This document shows, piece after piece, positions 1-8,272 of a DNA stretch of 64,000 nucleotides. Numbering within the stretch: position 1 is the first letter of the stretch; each line of letters starts with the position of its first letter. The stretch comes from Halomonas sp. TA22. GTDB taxonomy: Bacteria; Pseudomonadota; Gammaproteobacteria; Pseudomonadales; Halomonadaceae. The notes under the pieces are model-generated. The model did no database searches. It was not told the DNA's origin and saw only the letters and a list, made by a program, of their open reading frames with translations. The translations under genes and the position numbers were made by a program. The stretch lies in contig NZ_CP053108.1 in the NCBI RefSeq assembly GCF_013009075.1, forward strand, positions 2,808,517 through 2,872,516, read 5' to 3'.

Positions 1-1
1 G

Positions 2-1042
2 GCTGCGATGGCCTGGGTACTGATCGCGAGCGTACCTGGGACTGCCACGCTGACCTGGTACTTTGGCTGGGGGGTATTGACCAATGTGCTGCTGGCGATG
101 GGCCTGGGAGTGGCGCTTGAAGCGCTCGTACTCAAGCTGCGCGGGCGCACGCCAAGCACGGTTCTGCGCGACAACAGCGCACTGGTCACTGGCCTGCTGC
201 TTGGCATCTCACTGCCGCCCGGTTCGAGCTGGTGGCTGCTCGCAGTGGGCATGGTGGCCGCCATTGTGGTGGCCAAGCAGCTATACGGCGGGCTGGGACA
301 GAACCCCTTCAATCCGGCCATGGTCGGCTATGCCCTGCTGCTGATCAGCTTCCCGGTACCGATGTCGCACTGGATGGCCCCCCATGGCCTGTTTGGTTCC
401 GAGGCGCTCTCGTTACTGGACGTGCTGCGTCAGGTCGCTGGCCTGACAGGCCAGCAGAGCCTGGATGCGATCAGCGGCGCCACTCCATTGGATGCCTTCA
501 AGTACCGCCCCGAGGGGACGATGGCTCATGAGTTCTGGGCCAGCGACCCGCTGCCGGAGGGCGCGCTGGAAGCCGGTCGCGCCTCGGCGCTGGCCTGGCT
601 GGCCGGGGGGGCGCTGCTGTTCTATCGACGGCTGATCAGCTGGCATATCCCGCTGACGATGCTCTCGACCATTATGCTGATCGCCACGCTGCTCTACATG
701 ATCGATCTCAGCCGGTATGGCTCGCCGCTGTTTCATCTGCTAGGCGGTGGGACAATCTTCGCTGCTTTCTTCATTGCCACCGACCCGGTCAGTGCCGCCG
801 CCAGCCGACGCGGCAAGTTGATCTACGCTGCCGGTATCGGCGTGCTGGTAATGGTGATCCGCACCGCCGGCAGCTACCCGGATGCCATCTCCTTCGCCGT
901 GCTGCTGATGAACTTCGCCGTGCCCTTCATCGACTACTACACCCGCCCCCGGGTACAGGGCCACATCAGGGAACGCCGGATGGCCAGGACCCAGCGCATT
1001 GCCACTACCACGCTCGAGGACGAACGGGAGATGCCACGATGA
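2..1042 (+). CDS. rsxD: Rsx/Rnf electron transport complex subunit D, 5' end outside window
   Basis: Membrane subunit of the RsxABCDGE (Rnf-like) complex, which couples electron transfer from reduced carriers to ion movement and in enterobacteria keeps SoxR reduced. The frame is open to the window edge; compared with E. coli RsxD about 20 N-terminal residues are missing, so the Met at 8 is internal. Visible signatures are KQLYGGLGQNPFNPAM, the SGATPLDAFK segment whose Thr (codon 482-484) is the expected covalent FMN site, and the C-terminal FIDYYTRPRVQGH. Multiple hydrophobic segments fit an integral membrane protein. It overlaps rsxG by ATGA, so translation is probably coupled. Identification is from family signatures and the rsxG-rsxE-nth neighbours. 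Confidence 0.95.
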   Translation, partial: AAMAWVLIASVPGTATLTWYFGWGVLTNVLLAMGLGVALEALVLKLRGRTPSTVLRDNSALVTGLLLGISLPPGSSWWLLAVGMVAAIVVAKQLYGGLGQNPFNPAMVGYALLLISFPVPMSHWMAPHGLFGSEALSLLDVLRQVAGLTGQQSLDAISGATPLDAFKYRPEGTMAHEFWASDPLPEGALEAGRASALAWLAGGALLFYRRLISWHIPLTMLSTIMLIATLLYMIDLSRYGSPLFHLLGGGTIFAAFFIATDPVSAAASRRGKLIYAAGIGVLVMVIRTAGSYPDAISFAVLLMNFAVPFIDYYTRPRVQGHIRERRMARTQRIATTTLEDEREMPR

Positions 1043-1734
1043 GCGCCCCCTCCTCGCCCAGGCTGCCATCCAAGCCTTCATCTCAACCCCCGCGCAGCAT
1101 GGCCCGTGCCATGCTGCGTGGGACACTCGGGCTTGCGCTGTTCGCCGTCGTCACCGCCGTGGTGGTGGCGGGCACCCGAGCGCTGACCGAGAAGCGCATC
1201 GCCGACAACTACCATGCGGCCCAGTACCGCTTGCTTGGCGAGATGCTTCCTGTGGAGCTGCAGGACGTATCGGTGACGGCGCTGCTCGACAATACCCTCA
1301 CCCTGCCCCCCACCCGTGCGCTGGGGCAACGTGAGCCATTTACCGCCTGGCGGGTTCGCCGCGGCGAGCACGCGGCACTGATCGTGCCGGTGATCGCCCA
1401 TGGCGGCTACAGCGGCGATATCGACATGCTGTTGGGAATCGATCAAAGCGGCCGTCTCAGTGCGGTTCGCGTGGTGAGGCATCAGGAGACGCCAGGGCTC
1501 GGCGACAAGATCGAGCGGCGCAAGAGCGACTGGATCACCAGTTTCGATGGCCGCTCGTTGGACAATCCCACTCTCGCCGAGTGGTCGCTTGCCCGCGACG
1601 GCGGCGAATTCGACGGCTTCACCGGGGCCACCATCACGCCTCAGGCGGTGATCATGGCAGTACGCCACAGCCTGCAGTGGTTCGCCTTCGATGGCCATCG
1701 CCTGCTGCGCGAGGAGGCTGAGAGCGACTCATGA
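1039..1734 (+). CDS. rsxG: Rsx/Rnf electron transport complex subunit G
   Basis: Periplasm-facing flavoprotein subunit of the Rsx complex, anchored by one N-terminal membrane helix (about residues 30-50) after a basic, Ser/Pro-rich leader. The FMN-binding domain ends with [11 protein letters not shown]; Thr198 in the GAT motif is the predicted covalent FMN attachment site. [14 protein letters not shown] and [12 protein letters not shown] are other family signatures. The 231-residue length is slightly above the E. coli protein (206) because of the N-terminal extension. ATGA overlaps with rsxD before and rsxE after show a tightly coupled operon. Confidence 0.95.
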   Translation: MSAPSSPRLPSKPSSQPPRSMARAMLRGTLGLALFAVVTAVVVAGTRALTEKRIADNYHAAQYRLLGEMLPVELQDVSVTALLDNTLTLPPTRALGQREPFTAWRVRRGEHAALIVPVIAHGGYSGDIDMLLGIDQSGRLSAVRVVRHQETPGLGDKIERRKSDWITSFDGRSLDNPTLAEWSLARDGGEFDGFTGATITPQAVIMAVRHSLQWFAFDGHRLLREEAESDS

Positions 1735-2435
1735 GCCAGTTCAACGAACTCGCCCGCAATGGGCTGTGGCGCAACAACCCGGCACTCGTGCAGTTGCTGG
1801 GGCTGTGCCCGCTGCTGGCAGTGACCAGTAGCGTGGTCAATGCGCTGGGGCTCGGTCTCGCCACCCTGCTGGTGCTGGTCGGCTCCAACCTGTCGGTATC
1901 GCTGATTCGCCATCATGTCCCCGATCATATTCGCCTGCCGGCCTTCGTGATGATCATTGCCGCCTTCGTCACCTGTGCCGACCTGCTGATGGCCGCCTAT
2001 ACCTACGAGCTGCACCAGATATTGGGCATCTTCATTCCCCTGATCGTCACCAACTGTGCGATTCTGGGCCGCGCCGACGCCTTCGCCTCGAAGCATCCAC
2101 CCCTCCCCGCCGCCACCGACGGCCTGATGATGGGACTCGGCTTCGCCCTGGTGCTGGTGCTGCTTGGCGCGCTGCGCGAGCTGTTCGGCCAGGGCACGCT
2201 GCTGGCCAATCTGGACCTGCTGCTGGGGCCGGCGACTGCCGACTGGCAACTCACCTTGTTTGCCAACTACGAGCTCCTGTTCCTGGTGCTGCCTCCCGGT
2301 GCATTTTTTGCCGCCGGGCTGCTGATCGCCCTGAAGAACGTCATCGACGATCATCTGGCGCAGCGCCACCAGGCCCGGCACGGCGATCAGCCCAGGCAGA
2401 GCCGCCGCGTGCGGGTCACCGGTACCATCCGATAG
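1731..2435 (+). CDS. rsxE: Rsx/Rnf electron transport complex subunit E
   Basis: Integral membrane subunit of the Rsx complex, 234 residues with about six hydrophobic helices. Signatures are the N-terminal [22 protein letters not shown], with the LGLCP motif, and the [28 protein letters not shown] region carrying the two conserved half-channel cysteines. It overlaps rsxG by ATGA and is followed after 23 bases by nth, the usual gammaproteobacterial order. The C-terminal tail ([16 protein letters not shown]) is basic and probably cytoplasmic. Confidence 0.95.
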   Translation: MSQFNELARNGLWRNNPALVQLLGLCPLLAVTSSVVNALGLGLATLLVLVGSNLSVSLIRHHVPDHIRLPAFVMIIAAFVTCADLLMAAYTYELHQILGIFIPLIVTNCAILGRADAFASKHPPLPAATDGLMMGLGFALVLVLLGALRELFGQGTLLANLDLLLGPATADWQLTLFANYELLFLVLPPGAFFAAGLLIALKNVIDDHLAQRHQARHGDQPRQSRRVRVTGTIR

Positions 2436-2458
2436 AGAAGAGCGACGAGAGAAGCGCG

Positions 2459-3097
2459 ATGAACACCCACAAACGCCATGAGATCTTCGCCCGGCTGCGC
2501 GAGCACATGCCCGAGCCCACCACCGAACTGCGCTGGAGCAGCCCATTCGAGCTGCTGGCGGCGGTTCTGCTCTCCGCCCAGGCCACCGACGTGGGGGTCA
2601 ACAAGGCCACCGCCCGGCTCTATCCCGTGGCCAATACCCCTCAGGCGATCATCGATCTGGGCATCGACGGGCTCAAGGAGCACATCAGGACCATCGGCCT
2701 GTACAATACCAAGGCCGAGAACCTGATGAAGACCTGTCGGATCCTGGTCGAGCAGTACAACGGCGAGGTGCCTCAGACCCGCGCTGCCCTCGAGTCGCTG
2801 CCCGGAGTGGGCCGCAAGACCGCCAACGTGATCCTCAACACGGCCTTCGGCCAACCGACCATCGCCGTGGACACCCACATCTTCCGGGTCTCGAACCGCA
2901 CCCGCATCGCCCCGGGCAAGGATGTGATCGAGGTGGAGAAGAAGCTGATGCGCCACGTGCCACGGGAGTTTCGCCAAGATGCCCACCACTGGCTGATCCT
3001 GCACGGCCGCTACACCTGCGTGGCGCGCAAGCCACGTTGCGGCAGCTGCCTGATCGAGGATCTCTGCGAGTACAAGGACAAGACCGAGATCGCCTAG
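2459..3097 (+). CDS. nth: Endonuclease III (DNA glycosylase/AP lyase)
   Basis: Base-excision repair enzyme that removes oxidised pyrimidines and cleaves the abasic site. At 212 residues it is collinear with E. coli Nth. The helix-hairpin-helix LPGVGRKTAN carries the catalytic Lys120, and VDTH carries the catalytic Asp138. The 4Fe-4S cluster loop C-x6-C-x2-C-x5-C is complete at Cys187, 194, 197 and 203. It is the last gene of the rsx operon, as in many gammaproteobacteria. The start is the first in-frame ATG and matches the family N-terminus. Confidence 0.97.
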   Translation: MNTHKRHEIFARLREHMPEPTTELRWSSPFELLAAVLLSAQATDVGVNKATARLYPVANTPQAIIDLGIDGLKEHIRTIGLYNTKAENLMKTCRILVEQYNGEVPQTRAALESLPGVGRKTANVILNTAFGQPTIAVDTHIFRVSNRTRIAPGKDVIEVEKKLMRHVPREFRQDAHHWLILHGRYTCVARKPRCGSCLIEDLCEYKDKTEIA

Positions 3098-3160
3098 CGT
3101 TTCCTCCGGACGGCGGACATGGCAGGATAACCGCTCATAACAACAAGATGGGAACTTGCC

Positions 3161-4243
3161 ATGCACATACACGATCGTCCCATCGACGAGCGCCTGGAGT
3201 GGCTGATGGCACTCTCGCGCCAGCACTCGCAGACCTACTCGAGTCCCACGGCATGCCTCGCCCGGGAGCGCTACCTGGCCAACCACCCCACCCGCATCGT
3301 GGTCATGAAGTGCATGGATGGCCGTATCCATATCCCCCATGCCACGCGCACGCCGCTGGGGATCATTCGTCCGTTTCGCAATCTTGGCGGCATCTTCCAT
3401 CTCGGCTGGCCCTATCTCGGCGAGATGCTCACCGACAGCGTGAGCGAAGCGACCCGCGCCGGTCATGGCGTGCTGATGCTGATCACCTACCACTTCTCGC
3501 GCGGCGAACGTGCGCGCGGCTGCGCCGGCTTCGGCTGCGATGTCCTGGCCGCACTGGCTCACGCGCGTCAGATACGCGCCCAGGCGGAGACTCTCTTCGG
3601 CCACGATCACCGCCACGTCTATCCGCTGGTATGCGGTTTCGAGACCGACAGCGACGCGCTGATCGTGCATGGAGACGACGACGCTACGCTCGACATGAAT
3701 GACCTGGCGCCTGGCAACGCACCGGACCTCGACCGCAGGCTGGCCACGCTGTGCCAGGACATGCCGGGTGACATTCGTCGCGATCTGCTGCCCCTGCTGA
3801 TCGGCAATCTCGACCATGTCGACTCGCTGCGCGGTGTGGCCCGCGAGCTCGACATCGAGCACCGCGAATGGGTGATCTGCGTGGGACGCGGCTTCGATTT
3901 CCTTCACGTACCCAATACCGCTCTGATCGTCGGCCCCTACAGCCCGGACCTCTCCGGGCCCATCGGTACCGCGGCAACGATCATTGCCTCGAACATGGCC
4001 ACCGGGCGCATTCCCGACGACGGTTTCATGCTGCTCGCCTCGACGCCCTATCAGGATATCGGCGTCGACCGTGCCCGGGCCGAGCTGAAGTCGCGCTTCC
4101 TTTCGGACTTTGCCTGCGAGGTGATACAGCGAGAACACCCGCGCCTGGCTCGACGCATGTTGCGGCGAACTGCAGTGGTCCACTGGCCGACCCGGCGCCT
4201 GGAGGTGCTGGATACCGACGACTCACGGCAGCACGAGTGGTAG
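3161..4243 (+). CDS. Carboxysomal-type (CsoSCA-like) carbonic anhydrase homologue
   Basis: Unfamiliar 360-residue soluble protein. Near residue 51 it has CMDGR, matching the C-x-D-x-R zinc/dyad motif of beta-class carbonic anhydrases. His111 and Cys121 then follow (YHFSRGERARGCAGFGC), separated by ten residues. Classical beta enzymes have H-x2-C, whereas the carboxysome shell enzyme CsoSCA is reported to use a widely spaced His and Cys, so the pattern points to the CsoSCA branch. Cys126 is an alternative ligand. No carboxysome or RuBisCO gene is in the window. It is 17 bases upstream of an ElyC/YdcF gene and probably co-transcribed. CO2 hydration is inferred from motifs only; it could be a non-enzymatic relative. 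Confidence 0.6.
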   Translation: MHIHDRPIDERLEWLMALSRQHSQTYSSPTACLARERYLANHPTRIVVMKCMDGRIHIPHATRTPLGIIRPFRNLGGIFHLGWPYLGEMLTDSVSEATRAGHGVLMLITYHFSRGERARGCAGFGCDVLAALAHARQIRAQAETLFGHDHRHVYPLVCGFETDSDALIVHGDDDATLDMNDLAPGNAPDLDRRLATLCQDMPGDIRRDLLPLLIGNLDHVDSLRGVARELDIEHREWVICVGRGFDFLHVPNTALIVGPYSPDLSGPIGTAATIIASNMATGRIPDDGFMLLASTPYQDIGVDRARAELKSRFLSDFACEVIQREHPRLARRMLRRTAVVHWPTRRLEVLDTDDSRQHEW

Positions 4244-4259
4244 ATAAAGGAGGCGTGAT

Positions 4260-5015
4260 ATGGAGTGGCTGAAATATCTGTTATTGCCACCGCTGGTCAA
4301 TGTGCTGCTGGTGGTACTCGGCTTGCTGCTGTGGCCGGTTCGCAGCGGGCTTGGCCTCCTGCTCATCCTGCTTGGCTTCATGAGCCTGCTGCTGCTCGCC
4401 ACACCGCAGGTCAGCCATGGCCTGCGCCAGGGGCTCGAGCACTACTTGCCGCCAACGCCAGACGAACTGCAAGAGGCCGAGGCGATCGTGATCCTCGGCG
4501 GAGGCCGCGACTACGGTGCCGTGGAATTCGACTGGGGCGATGCCCCGAGCAATGCCACCTGGCGGCGCCTGGCCTATGGCGTGAAGCTGCATCGCGACAC
4601 TGGATTGCCGATTCTGGTCAGCGGCGGGCGCGTGCATGACGAGCCGAGCAGCGAGGCCAGCCTGATGGCGGCAGCGCTGCGTGAGATATTCGACGTAGCG
4701 GTCGAATGGGAGGAGGACCAAAGCCGCAATACTGCCGAGAACGCCCGCTTCAGCGCCGACCTGCTGTCAAGCGATGGCATCACCCGAGTGGTGCTGGTCT
4801 CGCAATCCTGGCACCTGCCCCGCGCCGTGGCGGAGTTCGAGCGTACCGGACTCGACGTGATGCCGGCACCGACGGAGTTTGCAAGCCAACCGGGGCAAGG
4901 GCTGCATGCCTGGCTACCCCGCGCCTATCACCTGCGCCACAGCAGCCAGGCACTGCATGAGTGGCTGGGACGCGCCGTGCAGGCGCTCCGCCAACGGATC
5001 TTGAACCGTCCTTGA
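4260..5015 (+). CDS. ElyC/SanA/YdcF family membrane protein (DUF218)
   Basis: 251 residues, close in length to E. coli ElyC (259), which affects undecaprenyl-phosphate carrier metabolism and envelope integrity. Two N-terminal membrane helices (about residues 5-25 and 28-50) are followed by a DUF218 domain starting at AEAIVILGGGRDYG and containing VSGGRVHDEPSSEASLM, SRNTAENARFSADLL and VSQSWHLPRAV. A strong AAGGAGG-type ribosome site precedes the ATG. It lies 17 bases after the carbonic anhydrase-like gene. The exact reaction of the family is not settled, so the function is stated only at family level. Confidence 0.85.
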   Translation: MEWLKYLLLPPLVNVLLVVLGLLLWPVRSGLGLLLILLGFMSLLLLATPQVSHGLRQGLEHYLPPTPDELQEAEAIVILGGGRDYGAVEFDWGDAPSNATWRRLAYGVKLHRDTGLPILVSGGRVHDEPSSEASLMAAALREIFDVAVEWEEDQSRNTAENARFSADLLSSDGITRVVLVSQSWHLPRAVAEFERTGLDVMPAPTEFASQPGQGLHAWLPRAYHLRHSSQALHEWLGRAVQALRQRILNRP

Positions 5016-5037
5016 ACCGATAATGCAGCGCGGACGA

Positions 5038-6045
5038 CTAGAAGCCGAGTGTCTCCAGACGGTCGGCAAGCTCGTCGAGTACCTCGATACCCTGTACATC
5101 GGTCGGCAGCATCGCCAGGCGTGGTCGTGGCAAGTGCGCCAGCTCGCCGTCGATGCGCGCCAGATAGGAAGCCTCCTGCTCGCGCCGCGCGCGCAGGAAT
5201 TCGCCATCCGCCTCCTCCGGAATCACCCGATTGACCAGCGTCCCCGCTACCGGAATCTTTACCGCTTCAAGCGCCTGGACGGCACGCACCGTTTCGAGGA
5301 TCGGTAGCCGTTCCGGCGTCATCACGAATAGGAAACTGCTCTCGTCGGGATTTTCGATACGTCGCCTCGCACGGTGAAAGAGGCGTCGACGATTGAGCAG
5401 CGTCTGCGCCACGTCGCGGGTACGCTCGTCGAGGTCGCTGAAGGCTTCCTGTTCGGGATCGTCAAAGGGCGTGGTCACGTCGCGTCCGCTCTTGGGCGTA
5501 AGGTGCTTGAGCACGCGGCCAAGCTCCTCGGACTTGCGATTGTGCGCCAGCAGGCCGTCGGTCCAGGCCGCCATCGCCTCGGGTAGCGTCAGCAGGCGTA
5601 GCGTATGACCGGTCGGTGCGGTATCGAAGATGATCAGGTCATAGGGCAGCTCATCATCGGTCATCAGCCGTGCCAGGCGCTCCAACAGTGCCGCCTCCTG
5701 GGTACCGGGGGACTGCCGGGTCAGGCGCATCTGGCGCTCTAGCTCGGCCATCATCTCCGGTGCAGCGTAGCGGCGCATCTGCTCGGTGACACGCCGCAGG
5801 TGAGCCTCGACCTCGATGTCGGGATCGATCTCCATGGCATCCAGGTTGGGCAACAACCGCGTCGGCGCATCGCCGAGCTCGCGATCGAACACATCGCCCA
5901 GGCTGTGCGCGGGGTCGGTGGAGACCACCAGCACGCAGCGCCCGCGACGCGCGGCGAGCACGGCAAGCGATGCTGCCACCGTGGTCTTGCCCACGCCCCC
6001 TTTGCCGCCTACCCACAGCAGCCGGCGTTCAAGTATTTGCTTCAT
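5038..6045 (-). CDS. ArsA/Get3-like anion-transporting ATPase
   Basis: 335-residue soluble ATPase of the SIMIBI class. The deviant Walker A GGKGGVGKTT is at residues 13-22, Switch I is STDPAHSLGDVFD, and Switch II/DTAP is IFDTAPTGHTLRLLTLPEAM. A single ATPase domain is present, unlike the duplicated arsenite ArsA. No arsB, arsR or arsC is near. Its partners are a cory-CC-star protein and a CstA transporter upstream on the same strand, so a role in handling that membrane protein is more likely than arsenite export. This is inference from context. A perfect inverted repeat lies between it and the upstream gene. Confidence 0.88.
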   Translation of the reverse strand: MKQILERRLLWVGGKGGVGKTTVAASLAVLAARRGRCVLVVSTDPAHSLGDVFDRELGDAPTRLLPNLDAMEIDPDIEVEAHLRRVTEQMRRYAAPEMMAELERQMRLTRQSPGTQEAALLERLARLMTDDELPYDLIIFDTAPTGHTLRLLTLPEAMAAWTDGLLAHNRKSEELGRVLKHLTPKSGRDVTTPFDDPEQEAFSDLDERTRDVAQTLLNRRRLFHRARRRIENPDESSFLFVMTPERLPILETVRAVQALEAVKIPVAGTLVNRVIPEEADGEFLRARREQEASYLARIDGELAHLPRPRLAMLPTDVQGIEVLDELADRLETLGF

Positions 6046-6061
6046 GAGAGCCTCTTCAACG

Positions 6062-6086
6062 CGAAGGCCGGCTCAGCCGGCCTTCG
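6062..6086. repeat. Perfect inverted repeat between cory-CC-star gene and arsA-like gene
   Basis: CGAAGGCCGGC, a three-base loop and GCCGGCCTTCG form an 11-base-pair perfect hairpin in the short gap between two same-strand genes. No T-run follows it on the minus strand, so it is not a typical rho-independent terminator. It may stabilise or attenuate the upstream message. Confidence 0.75.
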
Positions 6087-6093
6087 TTGCCAT

Positions 6094-6393
6094 CTAGCAG
6101 CAGCGAAAATGGTCCAGAGGCGAATGCTCCATCCCCATCCGCCGATGCCAATCATGGAACCGCTCAAGCAGCAGCGGTTGCAACTCCAGCGTGTAGTAGG
6201 CGGCGGGGTTGGGCACCCCCATCATTTCTGAAAACACCAGCAGCATGAACAGGTCGTCCTCGTCGCGTCGCGCCCGGGCAATAGCCCCGCGGTAGCGCGA
6301 CGAGTAGACCTCCTCGGCGAAGAAACGGGCCTGGCTAAGCCAGGCCCGTATCCTTTCGAGAGGATCATGACCGGAGTCACGATCATCGTGCAT
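6094..6393 (-). CDS. cory-CC-star family small protein
   Basis: 99-residue protein ending in two cysteines just before the stop (HFRCC), the hallmark of the family annotated as cory-CC-star. ARFFAEEVYSSRYRGAIARARRDEDDLFMLLVFSEMMGVPNP carries its conserved body, including the Y-R-G and MGVPNP parts. The ATG at 6393 is chosen because GAGGAG sits six bases upstream; a GTG at 6417 overlapping the cstA stop would add eight residues. Paired terminal cysteines suggest metal binding, a disulfide or membrane targeting. It lies between a CstA transporter and an ArsA-like ATPase in one operon. Biochemical function is unknown to me. Confidence 0.75.
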   Translation of the reverse strand: MHDDRDSGHDPLERIRAWLSQARFFAEEVYSSRYRGAIARARRDEDDLFMLLVFSEMMGVPNPAAYYTLELQPLLLERFHDWHRRMGMEHSPLDHFRCC

Positions 6394-6413
6394 CACGTTC
6401 TCCTCGGTAGGCG

Positions 6414-8090
6414 TCACTTACCCTGATTGGCGATCTCCTGGCGCTGGCGCTTGAGCGCCGCACCGCACTCGAGCGAAACCAGGATCGCCGCGATCAGGAT
6501 GACACTGCCCAGAATCAGCAGGAAGTAGTTGCCCGCTTCATAGAAGCCGCGCAACTGGGTCAACAACGCCAGCACCGTCATCACCAGCAGGAAGCACAGC
6601 GGCACCAGGGTATACCAGAGCGGCCGCTTGAGGCGCATCAGGATGACCGTGATCACAAGCAGCGTTAGGCCGGCCAGCAGCTGGTTGGTGGTACCGAACA
6701 GCGGCCAGATGAGCATGCCACCGGTGCCGCCGGCACCGCCCGCACCGAAGGCCAGCAGCAGGCAGGAGCCCACGGCAAGCAGGGTGGCCGGCGCCGGCTT
6801 GGTCATCCACTTCAGGTTATAGATGGTACCCCACTCCTGGAAGATGTAGCGCTGCAGGCGCAGGCCGGTGTCCATGGTGGTACCGGCGAACAGCGCTGCC
6901 ATCACCGTCAGCAGGGTTGCCGCCGTCACTTCCGGAAGCCCCAGGCCGTTATGGATGATATAGGCGCCACCCTGAACGAAGGCGTTGACTCCACCCTGGC
7001 CGAAGCCGGTGTACATCGCCTGCCAGTCGGCCAGGCTCGCGAAGCCGGCCGTCGCCACCAGGATCGCTGCCAGCGCCAGCATCCCCTCGCCCACCGCACC
7101 GAAGTAGCCGACGAAGCGTGCATCGGGCTCCTTGTTGAGCTGCTTGGAGGTAGTACCGGAGGAGACCAGGCCATGGAAGCCGGAGATTGCGCCGCAGGCG
7201 ATGGTTACGAACAGCAGCGGCAGCAGCGAGGGCGTCCCGGCCGGCACGTTCGAGTTGAACATCGGAGCGACCATGTTCGGATTGAGGAACACGATGGCGC
7301 CATACAGCACCAGCAGCCCCACGAACAGCTGCAGGCCATTGATGTAGTCGCGCGGCTGCAGCAGCACCCACACCGGCAGCAGCGAGGCGACCGCGGCATA
7401 GCCGAACAGCAGCAGAATCCAGACGGCGTTGCCGGACATGCCGGCAATTTCGGCAGGCATCTGCAGCGGTACCGAGGGGCCGATGAAGATCAGGGCGTAG
7501 AGGGCGATGACGCCCAGTACCGACACCACCGGCAGGCTGAGAATGCGGCGGTAGATCAACTGGCCGATCACCAGTGCCACCAGAATCGCGCCCCACACCG
7601 GTACCACGGCGGTGGAGAAGTTCATCATCAGACCCGAGATGACCACCGCGAATACCGCGTTGACCATCAGCAGGACCAAGAAGATGACGATCATGAACAG
7701 GCTGCGTGCCCGCGTGCCGACCACGTCGCCGGTGAGCGCACCGATCGACTTGGCCTTGTTGCGCACGCTGGCCCAGATCGCGCCGGAATCGTGTACCCCG
7801 GCGAAGAAGATGGTGCCGAACACCACCCACAAAAAGGCCGGCAACCAGCCCCAGATCACGGCGATCGCAGGACCGACAATGGGCGCGGCGCCCGCCACCG
7901 AGGTGAAATGGTGCCCCCACAGCACGAAGCGGTTGGTCGGCACGTAGTCGACCCCGTCCTCGAACTCATGCGCGGGCGTTCTAAAGTCGGGATCGAGTCG
8001 AAATATTTTCTCGGCAATGAACTTGGAGTACAGGAAGTATCCAAGCGCCATGGCAACCAGGCCAACGACCAGTAGAATAATGGCACTCAT
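6414..8090 (-). CDS. cstA: CstA family carbon-starvation/pyruvate transporter (short type)
   Basis: 558-residue polytopic membrane protein of the CstA family, known in E. coli for peptide and pyruvate uptake under carbon starvation. Signatures are TNRFVLWGHHFTSVAGAAPIVGPA, FFAGVHDSGAIWASVRNKAKSIG and FHGLVSSGTTSKQL, each only partly quoted here. It lacks the extra C-terminal part that brings E. coli CstA to about 700 residues. The Met at 8090 is chosen because AAGGAG lies eight bases upstream; the frame is open further to 8132. It is followed directly by the cory-CC-star gene, with the reading frames overlapping, and not by the usual YbdD-type small partner. Confidence 0.9.
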   Translation of the reverse strand: MSAIILLVVGLVAMALGYFLYSKFIAEKIFRLDPDFRTPAHEFEDGVDYVPTNRFVLWGHHFTSVAGAAPIVGPAIAVIWGWLPAFLWVVFGTIFFAGVHDSGAIWASVRNKAKSIGALTGDVVGTRARSLFMIVIFLVLLMVNAVFAVVISGLMMNFSTAVVPVWGAILVALVIGQLIYRRILSLPVVSVLGVIALYALIFIGPSVPLQMPAEIAGMSGNAVWILLLFGYAAVASLLPVWVLLQPRDYINGLQLFVGLLVLYGAIVFLNPNMVAPMFNSNVPAGTPSLLPLLFVTIACGAISGFHGLVSSGTTSKQLNKEPDARFVGYFGAVGEGMLALAAILVATAGFASLADWQAMYTGFGQGGVNAFVQGGAYIIHNGLGLPEVTAATLLTVMAALFAGTTMDTGLRLQRYIFQEWGTIYNLKWMTKPAPATLLAVGSCLLLAFGAGGAGGTGGMLIWPLFGTTNQLLAGLTLLVITVILMRLKRPLWYTLVPLCFLLVMTVLALLTQLRGFYEAGNYFLLILGSVILIAAILVSLECGAALKRQRQEIANQGK

Positions 8091-8272
8091 CTGAGCGGCT
8101 CCTTCTTTTTTAATATCATCAGCCTTGGTCACCTGACGTACGGCATGACGACCACCCCGTCATCATGGGGGGTAAGCGTGAGGAAAACCATTATCCATAA
8201 GGCGTTATCACGCGCATGTGGCCGAAAGTCGAATGCGCATGGGCAACGCTTGTCAGCGCGACGACCCGCTGT

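Noticed and set aside
2387-4183. 598-codon open frame on the minus strand across nth and the carbonic anhydrase-like gene
   Set aside because: Antisense to two well-supported genes; low-complexity His/Gln/Gly-rich translation typical of the reverse strand of GC-rich DNA.
5038-6045. Arsenite efflux pump ATPase
   Set aside because: Single ATPase domain and no arsB, arsR, arsC or arsD nearby; context is a CstA transporter.
6951-8075. 374-codon plus-strand frame opposite cstA
   Set aside because: Glu/Gln/His-rich shadow of the CstA coding sequence.
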